Positions 8,671 through 16,987 of a stretch of 20,362 nucleotides of DNA are shown here, piece after piece. This DNA is from an uncultured Pseudorhodoferax sp. Lineage in GTDB: Bacteria > Pseudomonadota > Gammaproteobacteria > Burkholderiales > Burkholderiaceae. Below the pieces are notes generated by a model. It was not told where the DNA came from, made no database searches, and saw only the letters and a list, made by a program, of their open reading frames with translations. A program made the translations under genes and the position numbers. The stretch covers positions 1 to 20,362 of the forward strand of contig CAJYRH010000033.1 in NCBI GenBank assembly GCA_913776795.1. The letters are read 5' to 3'. Numbering within the stretch: position 1 is the first letter of the stretch; every line of letters starts with the position of its first letter.

Positions 8671-10089
8671 TCAGGGCTGGTTGGTCCAGCCACCGCCAAG
8701 CGTCCTGTAAAGCGTGACCTGGTTCTGCAGCTGCGCCAGTCGCGTTTGGACCACTGCCTGTTGGGTTGCGAACAGCGAGCGCTGCGCGTCCAGCAGGTCG
8801 AGGTAGCTGGCCACGCCGTTGCGGTAGCGCAGGTCCGACAGCCTGAAGCGCACGGCTTCGGCATCTGCCTGGGCCCGTTGCGCGCGCAACTCCTCGCCCA
8901 GCGTGGCGCGACCAGCCAGGGCGTCGGCCACCTCGCGAAACGCGGTCTGGATCGCCTTCTCATACTGCGCCAGGGCAATGTCGCGCTGGACCTGGGCCGA
9001 ATCGAGTCCTGCCTGGTTGCGACCGCCGTCGAAGATCGGCAGCAGCAGCTGCGGCGCCACGCTCCAGCCCCAGCTGCCGCCTTCGAAGAGGCCGGACAAC
9101 TGCCCGCTGACCGTTCCGAAACCCGCCGTCAACGTGATCCGCGGGAAGAAGGCCGCACGCGCCGCACCGATGTTGGCGTTGGCCGAGCGCAGCAGCTGCT
9201 CTGCCTGGCGGATGTCCGGTCGCGCGGCCAGCACGTCGGAGGGCAGTCCGGCCGGCAGTTCGTTCATCAGAACGGCTGATTCCAGACGGTTCGTGGCCGG
9301 CTGGGCCGCGACGCGTTGTGCCCAGTCCGGCTGGCCCACCAGCAGCGTGATCAGGTTCTGGTCCTGGGCACGCTGGCGCTGCAGTTGTGCCAGCGTGGCG
9401 CGTGCCGCTTCCAGCAGCGACTGCGCCTGGCGCAGGTCCAGTTCCGTGGCCACACCACTGTCAAAGCGCAGCTGGGACAGCTTGGCGGAGTCCTCGCGCG
9501 TGGCCAGCGTCTGGCGCGTGAGCTCCAGCAGCTCGTCATCCGCCAGCAGGCTCAGGTATGCGTTCGCCACCGATGCCACGAGCGTGATCTGGGCCGACTT
9601 GCGTCCTTCCTCGGTGGCCAGGTACTGCGCCAGCGCAGCCTCACTGAGGCTGGCGACGCGGCCGAAGAAGTCCAGTTCCCAGGACGACAGCGTGAGCCCG
9701 ACTTGGTACGCCGTGAGGCTTTCGCCATTGCCCTGCGGCGTGCGCGAGCCGCTTGCACCCACGCCGATGGTGGGCACGCGGTCGGCGCGCTGGATGCGGT
9801 ACTGCGCACGCGCCTGCTCGATGTTGAGCACGGCCACGCGCAGGTCACGGTTGTTGGCCAGCGCCAGTTCCACCAGGGAGCGCAGCCGCGCATCGGTGAA
9901 GAAGCTCTGCCACGGGATGTCGGCCGCCGGCTGGGCCGCGGCAGCGGGGCTGGTTGCGCCAGGCCACTGCGCGGCCACCGGCGCGGCGGGCCGCTCGTAG
10001 GTCGGCATGAACGAGCAGCCGGCCACGAGGGCTGTCAATGCGGCCAGCGCCAGTGCCGACAGGCGTGCTGCGGTTGGTTTCCTAGTCAT
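8671..10089 (-). CDS. RND efflux outer-membrane channel lipoprotein (OprM/TtgC/NodT type)
   Basis: The 472-residue product is a TolC-fold outer-membrane factor that gives the efflux pump its exit duct. The signal is lipoprotein-type: the lipobox LVAGC puts the acylated cysteine at residue 25, followed by SFMPTYERPAAPVAAQW. Two OEP repeats follow. Typical NodT-family strings are VGLTLSSWELDFFGRVASLS, LSLLADDELLELTRQTL, GLPSDVLAARPDIRQAEQLL, FFPRITLTAGFG, and the end LDLLDAQRSLFATQQAVVQT and TLYRTLGGGW. The ATG at 10089 overlaps the permease stop by 8 bp and has AGGGAGG 5 nt upstream, inside the permease gene, indicating translational coupling. The longer open frame upstream is not used. Confidence 0.95.
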   Translation of the reverse strand: MTRKPTAARLSALALAALTALVAGCSFMPTYERPAAPVAAQWPGATSPAAAAQPAADIPWQSFFTDARLRSLVELALANNRDLRVAVLNIEQARAQYRIQRADRVPTIGVGASGSRTPQGNGESLTAYQVGLTLSSWELDFFGRVASLSEAALAQYLATEEGRKSAQITLVASVANAYLSLLADDELLELTRQTLATREDSAKLSQLRFDSGVATELDLRQAQSLLEAARATLAQLQRQRAQDQNLITLLVGQPDWAQRVAAQPATNRLESAVLMNELPAGLPSDVLAARPDIRQAEQLLRSANANIGAARAAFFPRITLTAGFGTVSGQLSGLFEGGSWGWSVAPQLLLPIFDGGRNQAGLDSAQVQRDIALAQYEKAIQTAFREVADALAGRATLGEELRAQRAQADAEAVRFRLSDLRYRNGVASYLDLLDAQRSLFATQQAVVQTRLAQLQNQVTLYRTLGGGWTNQP

Positions 10090-13000
10090 GTGCGCCTCCC
10101 TTGGCTTCCTCCATGCCGGCTTCGCGCGCATGGGCTTCGTGGATCTCCTGCTGGCGCTTGCTGCCCTTGAACAGCTTGCGCACGACCACGAAGAACACCG
10201 GCACAAAGAACACGGCCAGCAGCGTGCCGCTGACCATGCCGCCGATCACGCCGGTGCCGATCGCGCGTTGGCTGGCCGAGCCGGCACCGGAGGCGATGAA
10301 CAGCGGCACCACGCCCAGGCCGAAAGCCAGCGAGGTCATGATGATGGGCCGGAACCGCAGGTGCGCGGCCTCCAGCGCCGCTTCCACCACGCCCTTGCCC
10401 TGCGCCTGCAGGTCCTTGGCAAACTCGATGATCAGGATCGCGTTCTTCGCCGACAGCCCGATGATGGTGATCAGGCCGACCTGGAAGTACACGTCGTTCG
10501 CATAGGAGCGCAGCAGCGTGGCCAGCAATACGCCGAGCACGCCCAGCGGCACCACCAGGATCACGGCCAGCGGGATCGACCAGCTCTCGTACAGCGCGGC
10601 CAGGCAAAGGAACACAGCCAGGATCGCGAAGCCGTACAGGATGATGGCCTGCGAGCCGGCGAGCTTCTCCTCGCGCGACTGACCGGTCCATTCGAAGCCG
10701 AAGCCGGCCGGCAGCTGGGCCGCCAGCTTTTCCATCTCGGCCATCGCCGCGCCCGTGCTCTGGCCCGGTGCAGCGTCGCCGCTGATGCGCATCGCCGGGT
10801 AGCCGTTGTAGCGCACCGTCTGCATGGCGCCGGTCACCCAGCGCGTGGTCGCGAAGGCTGACAGCGGCACGGGCTGGCCCTGCGCGTTGGCCGCGTTCAA
10901 CCGCAGCAGGTCTTCAGGCTGCATGCGGGCCGGTGCGTCGGCCTGCACGATCACGCGTTGCAGCCGGCCGCGGTTCGGGAAGTCGTTGATGTAGCTCGAG
11001 CCCAGCGCGGTCGACAGCGCGGTGTTGATCGCGTCGAACCCCACGCCCAGGGCCTGGGCCTTGTCGCGGTCGATGTCGATCTGCAGCTGCGACGCGTCTT
11101 CCAGTCCGTCCGGCCGTACCTGCGCCAGGACCTTGCTCTGCGAGGCCATGCCCAGCAGCTGGTTGCGCGCATTCAGCAGTGCCTGGTGGCCCTGGCCGGC
11201 GCGGTCCTGCAGACGGAACGAGAAGCCGCTGGCGTTGCCCAGTTCGGGGATCGGCGGCGGGCTCAGCGGATAGATGAACGCATCGCGGATGCGCGACAGC
11301 GCACCGAAGGCGCGGCCGGCCAATGCGCTCGCCGAGTTCGCCGGATCGTGCCGTTCGTCCCAGTCCTTGAGCGTCACGAAGGCCAGGCCCGAGTTCTGGC
11401 CCTGGCCCGAGAACGAGAAGCCCAGCACGCCGACCATGCTCTCGACCTCAGGCTGCTTGAGCATGAAGCCTTCGACCTGCTGCATCACGTCCAGCATGCG
11501 TTCCTGTGTGGCGCCCGGCGGCAACTGCACGTTGACGATGATGTTGCCCTGGTCTTCCTGCGGCAGGAACGAGGTGGGCAGGCGCTGGTACATGAGGACG
11601 ACGGCGCCGATGATGGCCGCGTAGATGATCAGGTAGCGCGCCGCACCCTTGAGCATGCGCGCCACCACGCCCTCGTAGCCCTTGGCCGTGCGCGAGAAGC
11701 TGCGGTTGAACCAGCCGAAGAAGCCGCGCTTCTCATGATGGTGGCCAGCTTCCACGGGCTTGAGCAGCGTGGCGCACAGCGCCGGCGTCAGCGACAGTGC
11801 GAGGAATGCCGAGAACGCGATCGAGACCACCATCACCGCCGAGAACTGACGGTAGATGTTGCCGGTGGAGCCCGCAAAGAACGCCAGCGGCACGAACACC
11901 GAGATCAACACCACGGTCACGCCGATGATGGCGCCCGAGATCTGCTGCATGGCCTTCTTGGTGGCGTCCAGCGGCGACAGGCCTTCCTCGCTCATGATGC
12001 GCTCGACGTTCTCCACCACGACGATGGCGTCGTCCACCACGATGCCGATCACCAGCACCATGCCGAACATGGTCAGCACGTTGATCGAGAAGCCCAAGGC
12101 CAGCAGCGCGGCGAAGGTGCCCAGCAGCGCGATCGGCACCACCAACGTGGGGATCAGCGTGTAGCGCCAGTTCTGCAGGAACAGGAACATCACGAGGAAG
12201 ACCAGCGCCACGGCCTCCAGCAGCGTGTGCGTCACCTGCTCGATCGAGATGCTCACGAACCTGGAGCTGTCGTAGGGCACGTCGTACTTCACACCCTGCG
12301 GGAAGAATCTGGACAGCTCATCCATCTTCTGGCGCAGCAGGCGCGCCGACTCCAGCGCATTACCCCCCGGCGAGGGCTGGATGCCCAGGCCGACCGCCGG
12401 CGTGCCGTTCAGGCGCGCCGAGGTCGCGTAGCTCTGGCCGCCGATCTCGATGCGGGCCACGTCCTTCAGGCGCACGGTGGAGCCGTCGGGATTGGCGCGC
12501 AGCACGATGTTCTCGAATTGCGCCACGTTGGACAACTGGCCCTTGACGACCACGGTGGCGGCGATGCCCTGGCCCGCCACGTTCGGCAGGTCGCCGATGG
12601 TGCCGGAGGCGACCTGGGCGTTCTGTGCGCGGATCGCGGCCGACACCTCGGCCGAAGAGATTTTCACGCCCTGCATCTTGGCCGGGTCCAGCCAAATCCG
12701 CATGGCGGTCTCCGAGCCGAACAGCTGCACCTGGCCGATGCCCTTGACGCGTTGCAGTTCGGGCTGGACGTTGCGTGCGGCGTAGTCGCCCAGCTCCACC
12801 GGGGTGAAGGCGGGGTTGTCCGAAGACAGCATCACGAACGCCAGGAAGTTGTTGCGCGACTTGTCCACGCGCACACCCTGCTGCGTCACCGCGGCGGGAA
12901 GGCGCGGTGACGCGCGCGACAGTCGGTTCTGCACGTCCACCTGGGCCAGATCGGCGTTGGTACCGGGCTCGAAGGTGACCGTGATGGTGCCGGTGCCGTC

Positions 13001-13252
13001 GGCCTGGGCCACCGACTCCACGTAGATCAGGCCCGGCGAGCCGTTCATCTCGCGTTCGATGACGGACAGCACGCTGTCCTCCAGCGTCTGCGCGGAGGCG
13101 CCCGGGTAGGTGGTGTTGATGATGATGGCCGGTGGCGCCACCGGCGGGTATTGCGAGATCGGCAGCTGGGTGATCGAGACCGCGCCCATCACGATGATGA
13201 ACAGCGCGATCACCCAGGCAAAGATCGGGCGATCGATGAAGAACTTGGCCAT
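10082..13252 (-). CDS. RND multidrug efflux inner-membrane transporter (AcrB/MexB/TtgB type)
   Basis: The 1056-residue product is a hydrophobe/amphiphile efflux-1 transporter, a proton-driven homotrimeric pump that captures drugs and other amphiphiles from the periplasm and outer leaflet. It starts MAKFFIDRPIFAWVIALFII and contains the family motifs PISQYPPVAPP, TTYPGASAQTLEDSV, and GIVVDDAIVVVENVERIM. In the last, Asp407 and Asp408 match the AcrB proton-relay pair in number and context. The partner lysine is in SAKNAILIIEFAKDL. Length and the duplicated 6+6 membrane layout fit AcrB (1049 residues). It starts 18 nt after the adaptor stop; the Shine-Dalgarno is weak (AAGGCAAG). Substrates cannot be told from sequence. 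Confidence 0.97.
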   Translation of the reverse strand: MAKFFIDRPIFAWVIALFIIVMGAVSITQLPISQYPPVAPPAIIINTTYPGASAQTLEDSVLSVIEREMNGSPGLIYVESVAQADGTGTITVTFEPGTNADLAQVDVQNRLSRASPRLPAAVTQQGVRVDKSRNNFLAFVMLSSDNPAFTPVELGDYAARNVQPELQRVKGIGQVQLFGSETAMRIWLDPAKMQGVKISSAEVSAAIRAQNAQVASGTIGDLPNVAGQGIAATVVVKGQLSNVAQFENIVLRANPDGSTVRLKDVARIEIGGQSYATSARLNGTPAVGLGIQPSPGGNALESARLLRQKMDELSRFFPQGVKYDVPYDSSRFVSISIEQVTHTLLEAVALVFLVMFLFLQNWRYTLIPTLVVPIALLGTFAALLALGFSINVLTMFGMVLVIGIVVDDAIVVVENVERIMSEEGLSPLDATKKAMQQISGAIIGVTVVLISVFVPLAFFAGSTGNIYRQFSAVMVVSIAFSAFLALSLTPALCATLLKPVEAGHHHEKRGFFGWFNRSFSRTAKGYEGVVARMLKGAARYLIIYAAIIGAVVLMYQRLPTSFLPQEDQGNIIVNVQLPPGATQERMLDVMQQVEGFMLKQPEVESMVGVLGFSFSGQGQNSGLAFVTLKDWDERHDPANSASALAGRAFGALSRIRDAFIYPLSPPPIPELGNASGFSFRLQDRAGQGHQALLNARNQLLGMASQSKVLAQVRPDGLEDASQLQIDIDRDKAQALGVGFDAINTALSTALGSSYINDFPNRGRLQRVIVQADAPARMQPEDLLRLNAANAQGQPVPLSAFATTRWVTGAMQTVRYNGYPAMRISGDAAPGQSTGAAMAEMEKLAAQLPAGFGFEWTGQSREEKLAGSQAIILYGFAILAVFLCLAALYESWSIPLAVILVVPLGVLGVLLATLLRSYANDVYFQVGLITIIGLSAKNAILIIEFAKDLQAQGKGVVEAALEAAHLRFRPIIMTSLAFGLGVVPLFIASGAGSASQRAIGTGVIGGMVSGTLLAVFFVPVFFVVVRKLFKGSKRQQEIHEAHAREAGMEEAKGGAHD

Positions 13253-13270
13253 GGATGCTTGCCTTGCTTC

Positions 13271-14524
13271 TTATGGCCTGGGGGCCGCGGCGGGTGCGGC
13301 GGCCGAGGCTGCGGGCGCCGGGGACTGGCCTGGTGGCTGCCATGGCACAGCCTTGACCGGCGTGCCCGGCGGCAGCATCTGCAGCTTCTGGAAGCCGTCG
13401 ACCATGACCTGCTCGCCCGCATTGAGGCCTTCGGTCACGATCCAGCGGTTGTTCTGGCCGGCGGTGATCTTGACCTGGCGCTTCTCCAGCTTGCCGCCTT
13501 CGCCGACCACGGTCAGCGTGTTGCCGCTCTCGCCGCGCGTCACGGCCTGCTGCGGCACCGCGATGGCGTTGCTGGCCTGTGCCTGCTCGATCTGCACGCG
13601 CACGTACAGACCTGGCAGCAGTTCTCCCTTGGGGTTGGGCACTTCCGCGCGCAGCGTGATCTGGCCCGTCGTCGGGTCCACCGTCAGGTCGGAGAACAGA
13701 AGCTTGCCCGGCAGCGGGTAGGTGCTTCCGTCTTCCAGCAGCACGCGCACACTCGCGCCATCGCCATTGCCGGCGCGCTTGAGCGTGCCGGCCTCCATGG
13801 CGCGGCGCAGGCGCAGCGCGTCGCTCGCCGACTGCGTGAAGTTCACATACAGAGGGTTGATCTGCTGGACCACGGCCAACGGCGTCGCTTCGCCCTGGCC
13901 GACCAATGCACCCTCGGTCACGAGCGCGCGGCCGATGCGGCCGGAGATCGGCGCCGTGACGGCCGCATAGTCCAGGCTGATCTTGGCCGTCTGCACGGCC
14001 GCCTTGGCCACGGCCAGGTCGGCCTCGGCCTGGGCGCGTGCCGCCACGGCGTCCGCGAAATCCTGCTTGCTGATGGCATTGGCAGCCACCAGCGGCTCGT
14101 AGCGCTTGGCGACCTCGGCGGTTCGCGTCACGGCAGCCTGGGCGCGCAGCACCTGGGCCTGGGCGCTCTGGTAGGTGGCCTGGTAGGGCGCGGGGTCGAT
14201 CGCGAACAGCGGCTGCCCAGCCTTCACGTCGCTGCCTTCCTTGAACAGGCGGCGCTGCAGGATGCCGGCAGCGCGGGCGCGCACCTCTGCCATGCGCGAG
14301 GCTTCCAGCCGGCCCGGCAATTCGGTGACCAGCCCGATGTCGCCCGGCGTCGCCACGACCACGCCGACCTCGGGCGGCGGCATGCCGCCGGCGGCTTTGG
14401 CTGGAGCGCCGTCGGCCTTTTTGTCGCCCTGGCCGCAGGCGACCAGCAACACGGCCACGGCCAACACGATGGGCCGCAGCGGGGCCGCCGCAGCACTCAG
14501 AGAACCAAGACGCAACGCAGACAT
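13271..14524 (-). CDS. RND efflux periplasmic adaptor lipoprotein (AcrA/MexA/TtgA type)
   Basis: The 417-residue product is the membrane-fusion protein that joins the pump to the outer-membrane channel. A lipoprotein signal ends in LLVAC (Cys30). The mature part shows the lipoyl and hairpin region (GRLEASRMAEVRARAAGIL, then FKEGSDVKAGQPLFAIDP, an Ala-rich coiled coil at about 115-190, and LDYAAVTAPISGRIGRALV), then the beta-barrel domain (FSDLTVDPTTGQITLRAEVP and LLPGLYVRVQIEQ). The C-terminal tail from about 395 is Ala/Pro-rich. The ATG has AGGAAGGA about 6 nt upstream. It is the promoter-proximal gene of the efflux operon, and its predicted promoter overlaps the AcrR-type operator. Confidence 0.96.
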   Translation of the reverse strand: MSALRLGSLSAAAAPLRPIVLAVAVLLVACGQGDKKADGAPAKAAGGMPPPEVGVVVATPGDIGLVTELPGRLEASRMAEVRARAAGILQRRLFKEGSDVKAGQPLFAIDPAPYQATYQSAQAQVLRAQAAVTRTAEVAKRYEPLVAANAISKQDFADAVAARAQAEADLAVAKAAVQTAKISLDYAAVTAPISGRIGRALVTEGALVGQGEATPLAVVQQINPLYVNFTQSASDALRLRRAMEAGTLKRAGNGDGASVRVLLEDGSTYPLPGKLLFSDLTVDPTTGQITLRAEVPNPKGELLPGLYVRVQIEQAQASNAIAVPQQAVTRGESGNTLTVVGEGGKLEKRQVKITAGQNNRWIVTEGLNAGEQVMVDGFQKLQMLPPGTPVKAVPWQPPGQSPAPAASAAAPAAAPRP

Positions 14525-14671
14525 GCGATTCCTTCCTCAGACAACGACACAACGCCGCAACCGCCGCCGAGGCGGTGGCTCCGGTCTCCTTCTTGGAATG
14601 GGTGGGATGGTGGATCAGGCGATGGCCGACTGAGCGTGGCCGCTGGTCCCAGAACGCCCCAACGCCGTCGC

Positions 14672-14700
14672 AGTGTAGCTTACTTACATACAATGTTGAA
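14672..14700 (-). promoter_or_regulatory. Candidate promoter of the efflux operon
   Basis: On the minus strand, TTCAAC (14695-14700) and TACACT (14672-14677) are separated by exactly 17 bp, giving a reasonable sigma70 promoter. The operator covers the -35 box and much of the spacer. Transcription would start near 14665, leaving a leader of about 140 nt before the adaptor ATG; I see no short ORF with a ribosome site in that leader. Confidence 0.5.
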
Positions 14701-14708
14701 TGTATGTT
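14680..14708 (+). promoter_or_regulatory. Candidate promoter of the TetR-family repressor gene
   Basis: TTACTT (14680-14685) and TATGTT (14703-14708) are spaced by 17 bp on the plus strand. The operator at 14685-14708 fills the spacer and -10 box, which would make the repressor gene autoregulated. Confidence 0.4.
14685..14708. promoter_or_regulatory. AcrR/TtgR-type operator (24-bp dyad)
   Basis: The site has outer arms ACATAC (14686-14691) and GTATGT (14702-14707) around an imperfectly symmetric centre. Compared from memory with the E. coli acrAB operator bound by AcrR, it matches at 20 of 24 positions; the differences are three central bases and the last base. It lies between the divergent repressor and efflux genes and overlaps both candidate promoters. 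Confidence 0.8.
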
Positions 14709-14725
14709 GTCCCAACCGGGGACAA
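14707..14725. repeat. Inverted repeat next to the AcrR-type operator
   Basis: TTGTCCC (14707-14713) and GGGACAA (14719-14725) form a perfect 7-bp dyad with a 5-nt centre, abutting the operator and 24 nt before the repressor start codon. It could be a second protein site or a hairpin near the 5' end of the repressor mRNA. Confidence 0.5.
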
Positions 14726-14749
14726 CGCACTCTTGTCAGGGAGGCAACG

Positions 14750-15385
14750 GTGGCGCGCAGTACCAAGGAAGAAGCCCAGGCCACGCGCCACCGCTTGCTG
14801 GACGCGGCCGAGCGACTGTTCCACCGCCATGGGGTGTCCCAAACCTCGCTTCAGCACATCGCCACCGAGGCCGGTGCCACGCGCGGCGCGATCTACTGGC
14901 ACTTCAAGGACAAGGCCGACCTGTTCAACGCCATGATGGAGCGCGTCACCCTGCCTCTGGAGCAATCGCTGCACCAGGCCGTGGCCGTTGGAACGGATCC
15001 GCTGGTGGGCCTGAAGGATTCGCTGCGCAATGCACTGGTGCTGATGCGCGACGACGCGCAACTGCGCCGCGTCGTGGAAATCGCCGTGCACAAGGTGGAG
15101 TACGTGGACGAGATGCACGCTGTGCGCGAACGCCATCTCAGCGTGCGCAACCAGTGCGTGGGCGACATCGGGCGCGCGTTGCGGCTCGCAGCCCGCCAGC
15201 GCGGCTGCCGCCTGCACCTGCCGGCTGCCGTGGCGGCGGCCGGACTGCATGCCGCCATTGACGGACTGATCTTCAACTGGTTGCTCGATCCCGCGGCGTT
15301 CGACCTGCCGACGTTGGGCGAGCAGATGCTGGAGCTGCACCTGGTCGGCCTCGGCCTGCGCGTGCCCGAGATGCGCAACAAGTGA
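14750..15385 (+). CDS. TetR/AcrR-family repressor, probable regulator of the adjacent efflux operon
   Basis: The 211-residue product is a TetR-family DNA-binding repressor close to the AcrR/TtgR group. The N-terminal helix-turn-helix (about residues 12-58) contains LLDAAERLFHRHGVSQTSLQ and TEAGATRGAIYWHFKDKADL, the family signature. The C-terminal ligand-binding domain fits the AcrR-type C-terminal domain. I chose GTG at 14750, which has AGGGAGG upstream and gives the normal N-terminus MARSTKEEAQATRHRLLDAA. The ATG at 14694 is in frame but lies inside the operator and promoter. Divergence from the efflux operon and the AcrR-like operator between them support local repression relieved by effector binding. 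The effector is unknown. Confidence 0.93.
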   Translation: MARSTKEEAQATRHRLLDAAERLFHRHGVSQTSLQHIATEAGATRGAIYWHFKDKADLFNAMMERVTLPLEQSLHQAVAVGTDPLVGLKDSLRNALVLMRDDAQLRRVVEIAVHKVEYVDEMHAVRERHLSVRNQCVGDIGRALRLAARQRGCRLHLPAAVAAAGLHAAIDGLIFNWLLDPAAFDLPTLGEQMLELHLVGLGLRVPEMRNK

Positions 15386-15444
15386 AACAACTCTCTGCAC
15401 GCCTGCAACCGCGCTGAAACAGCCGCTTCCCACCATGGTCGGCC

Positions 15445-15921
15445 ATGCTGCCGCTGTCCGCCATGCACCCTGCCGGTTTGGGTCCGCCTGAGGACCCGGC
15501 CCGCCTGCGCCCGCCACTGTCGGACCGTTGGACCCGCTACGACGCGCTTGCCTACCTCGAGGCCAGCGACCTGGCCAGCGGCGAGGCGCATGCCTTCCTG
15601 GCCTACCGCGAGACCAGCCTCATGGGCGCCGGCTGGCGCGTGCGTGTGCGTTCGCGGCTGACCGCTGGCGGCGTGTTCGAACCCGCCGCCATGGCCCAGC
15701 AGGCCCAGGGCACCACGGCGCGTGGCGAGCACAGCTTCGTCTGGGGTTACCAGCGCCTGCCGTCGGCGGCAGACGGGCGCCATATCGAGTTCCGCGTGCA
15801 CGTGGACGCCGGCCGGCCGGTGCGGCTGGAGCTCTACGCACGGTTGCGCCTGGCCGATGGCAGCCCGGCGCCAGCGCGCTCGGCCAGTTGCGACTGGCCC
15901 GCGCAAGCGCCGGTGCCCTGA
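15445..15921 (+). CDS. Hypothetical protein, unrecognised
   Basis: I do not recognise this 158-residue product. The frame has strongly GC-biased third codon positions through most of its length, as in the surrounding real genes, which supports coding. The N-terminal 25 residues are Pro-rich. The middle and C-terminal parts alternate polar and hydrophobic residues as in beta strands (GWRVRVRSRL, HIEFRVHVDAGRPVRLELYA), suggesting a small beta-rich domain. There is no signal peptide, membrane span or Cys/His cluster. No good Shine-Dalgarno is seen; the start could be 15445 or the ATG at 15463. It follows the repressor gene by 59 nt on the same strand and ends about 60 bp before tRNA-Arg. Confidence 0.65.
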   Translation: MLPLSAMHPAGLGPPEDPARLRPPLSDRWTRYDALAYLEASDLASGEAHAFLAYRETSLMGAGWRVRVRSRLTAGGVFEPAAMAQQAQGTTARGEHSFVWGYQRLPSAADGRHIEFRVHVDAGRPVRLELYARLRLADGSPAPARSASCDWPAQAPVP

Positions 15922-15965
15922 GCCCCGATGCAGGCCGCTGCGCGAAGCGGGTGACGACGCGTGGC

Positions 15966-15971
15966 TACAAT
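15966..15971 (+). promoter_or_regulatory. Candidate -10 element of tRNA-Arg
   Basis: TACAAT is followed by the GC-rich discriminator GGCGCCCGG, typical of stable-RNA promoters. Initiation would fall near 15978, a few bases before the mature tRNA. No convincing -35 box is seen at 16-18 bp. Confidence 0.45.
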
Positions 15972-15982
15972 GGCGCCCGGTC

Positions 15983-16058
15983 GCGGCTGTAGCTCAGTGG
16001 ATAGAGTATTGGCCTCCGAAGCCAAGGGTCGTGGGTTCGATCCCCGCCAGCCGCACCA
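15983..16058 (+). tRNA. tRNA-Arg (anticodon CCG)
   Basis: A full 76-nt cloverleaf with encoded CCA. The acceptor stem GCGGCTG (15983-15989) pairs with CAGCCGC near the 3' end. The D-arm carries AGCTCAGTGGATAGAG and the T-arm GTGGGTTCGATCCCC. The anticodon stem TTGGC/GCCAA encloses the loop CTCCGAA, giving anticodon CCG, which reads the arginine codon CGG. It ends 5 nt before the stop of the convergent rsmI gene. Confidence 0.96.
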
Positions 16059-16063
16059 AGTCT

Positions 16064-16987
16064 TCAGCCTTCCCCCGCTTCTTCGTCCCGCTGCGGCTTG
16101 AGCCGCAGGGCATGCGCATACAGCGCATTGCGCGGCTGGCCCGTGATCTCGGCGGCCAGGCGCACGGCGGTCTTCAGCGGCAGTTCGGGCAGCAGCAGCT
16201 GGAGCACGCGCAGGTCTTCGGCCTGCTCCGTGCCTGGCGCAGAGGGGTGGACCACCAGCGCGAATTCGCCGCGCGTGCGCGTGGCTTGCTCGGCCAGCCA
16301 GGCCGGCAGATCCTGCGCGGCCAGCGTGGAGATCTCCTCGAACTGCTTGGTCAGTTCACGGCCCACCGTCACGGGCCGCGCGCCCAGCGTTGCCAGCGCG
16401 CGCGCCAGCGCCTCGATGCGGTGCGGTGCTTCGAGGAGCACCACGGCGCGCGGGTCGGCCGCCAGGGCCTGGACCGCGGTGTCGCGCTCTGCGGCCTTGC
16501 TGGGCAGGAAGCCTGCGAACACGAAAGCGGCATCCTCGGCGATGCCGGCCACCGACAAGGCGGTGGTCACGCTGCTCGCGCCGGGCAACGGCACCACGGC
16601 AAAGCCCGCTGCACGCGCGGCAGCCACCAGCCGCGCGCCGGGGTCGCTCAGCGCTGGCGTGCCGGCATCGCTCACATAGGCCACCCGCTGGCCCAGTCGC
16701 AAGCGGGCGAGAACCGACTCGGCCGCTTCGGCCTCGTTGTGCTGGTGTGCGGCCAGCAATTGCGCACTGGCGCGCTCCATCCCGTAGGCGCGCAACATGC
16801 CCTGGGTGTGGCGTGTGTCCTCGCAGGCGATGGCATCGACCAGTTGCAGCACATGCAGGGCGCGCAGGCCGACGTCGGCCAGGTTGCCGATCGGGGTGGC
16901 GACGACGTAGAGTGCGGCCTGCGGGTAATGCTGTGCCGCGGCGGCCTCATGGGCGGCGCGCAGCGCCAAGGCGAAAGAAGCGCTCAA
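16064..16987 (-). CDS. rsmI: 16S rRNA (cytidine-1402 2'-O) methyltransferase
   Basis: RsmI methylates the ribose of C1402 in the 30S decoding centre using S-adenosylmethionine. The 307-residue product has the tetrapyrrole-methylase fold with the family motifs [20 protein letters not shown] (about residues 25-44), CEDTRHT (55-61), [19 protein letters not shown] (102-120), [25 protein letters not shown]-like [10 protein letters not shown], and [11 protein letters not shown] chose the TTG start at 16987: GAGGAA lies 5 nt upstream on the minus strand and the N-terminal length suits the family. The first in-frame ATG would delete the first catalytic-fold motif. Its start codon shares one base with the divergent yraN start. 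Confidence 0.93.
   Translation of the reverse strand: MSASFALALRAAHEAAAAQHYPQAALYVVATPIGNLADVGLRALHVLQLVDAIACEDTRHTQGMLRAYGMERASAQLLAAHQHNEAEAAESVLARLRLGQRVAYVSDAGTPALSDPGARLVAAARAAGFAVVPLPGASSVTTALSVAGIAEDAAFVFAGFLPSKAAERDTAVQALAADPRAVVLLEAPHRIEALARALATLGARPVTVGRELTKQFEEISTLAAQDLPAWLAEQATRTRGEFALVVHPSAPGTEQAEDLRVLQLLLPELPLKTAVRLAAEITGQPRNALYAHALRLKPQRDEEAGEG

Noticed and set aside
10958..12910. 650-codon open frame on + antisense to the RND transporter gene
   Set aside because: His/Arg/Gln-rich composition with no domain, lying opposite a full and well-conserved transporter; it is a GC-rich mirror frame.
12360..14693. Long minus-strand frame overlapping the adaptor and transporter genes
   Set aside because: It is a shifted frame of the real genes with Arg/Gly-rich composition; the adaptor and transporter frames carry all the family motifs.
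14694..14696. In-frame ATG as the repressor start
   Set aside because: It lies within the operator and candidate promoter, adds an 18-residue segment unlike the family, and lacks a Shine-Dalgarno.
13151..14749. Upstream extension of the TetR-family frame across the adaptor gene
   Set aside because: The extension is antisense to the adaptor, includes the operator, and has no TetR features; the GTG at 14750 has a strong ribosome site.
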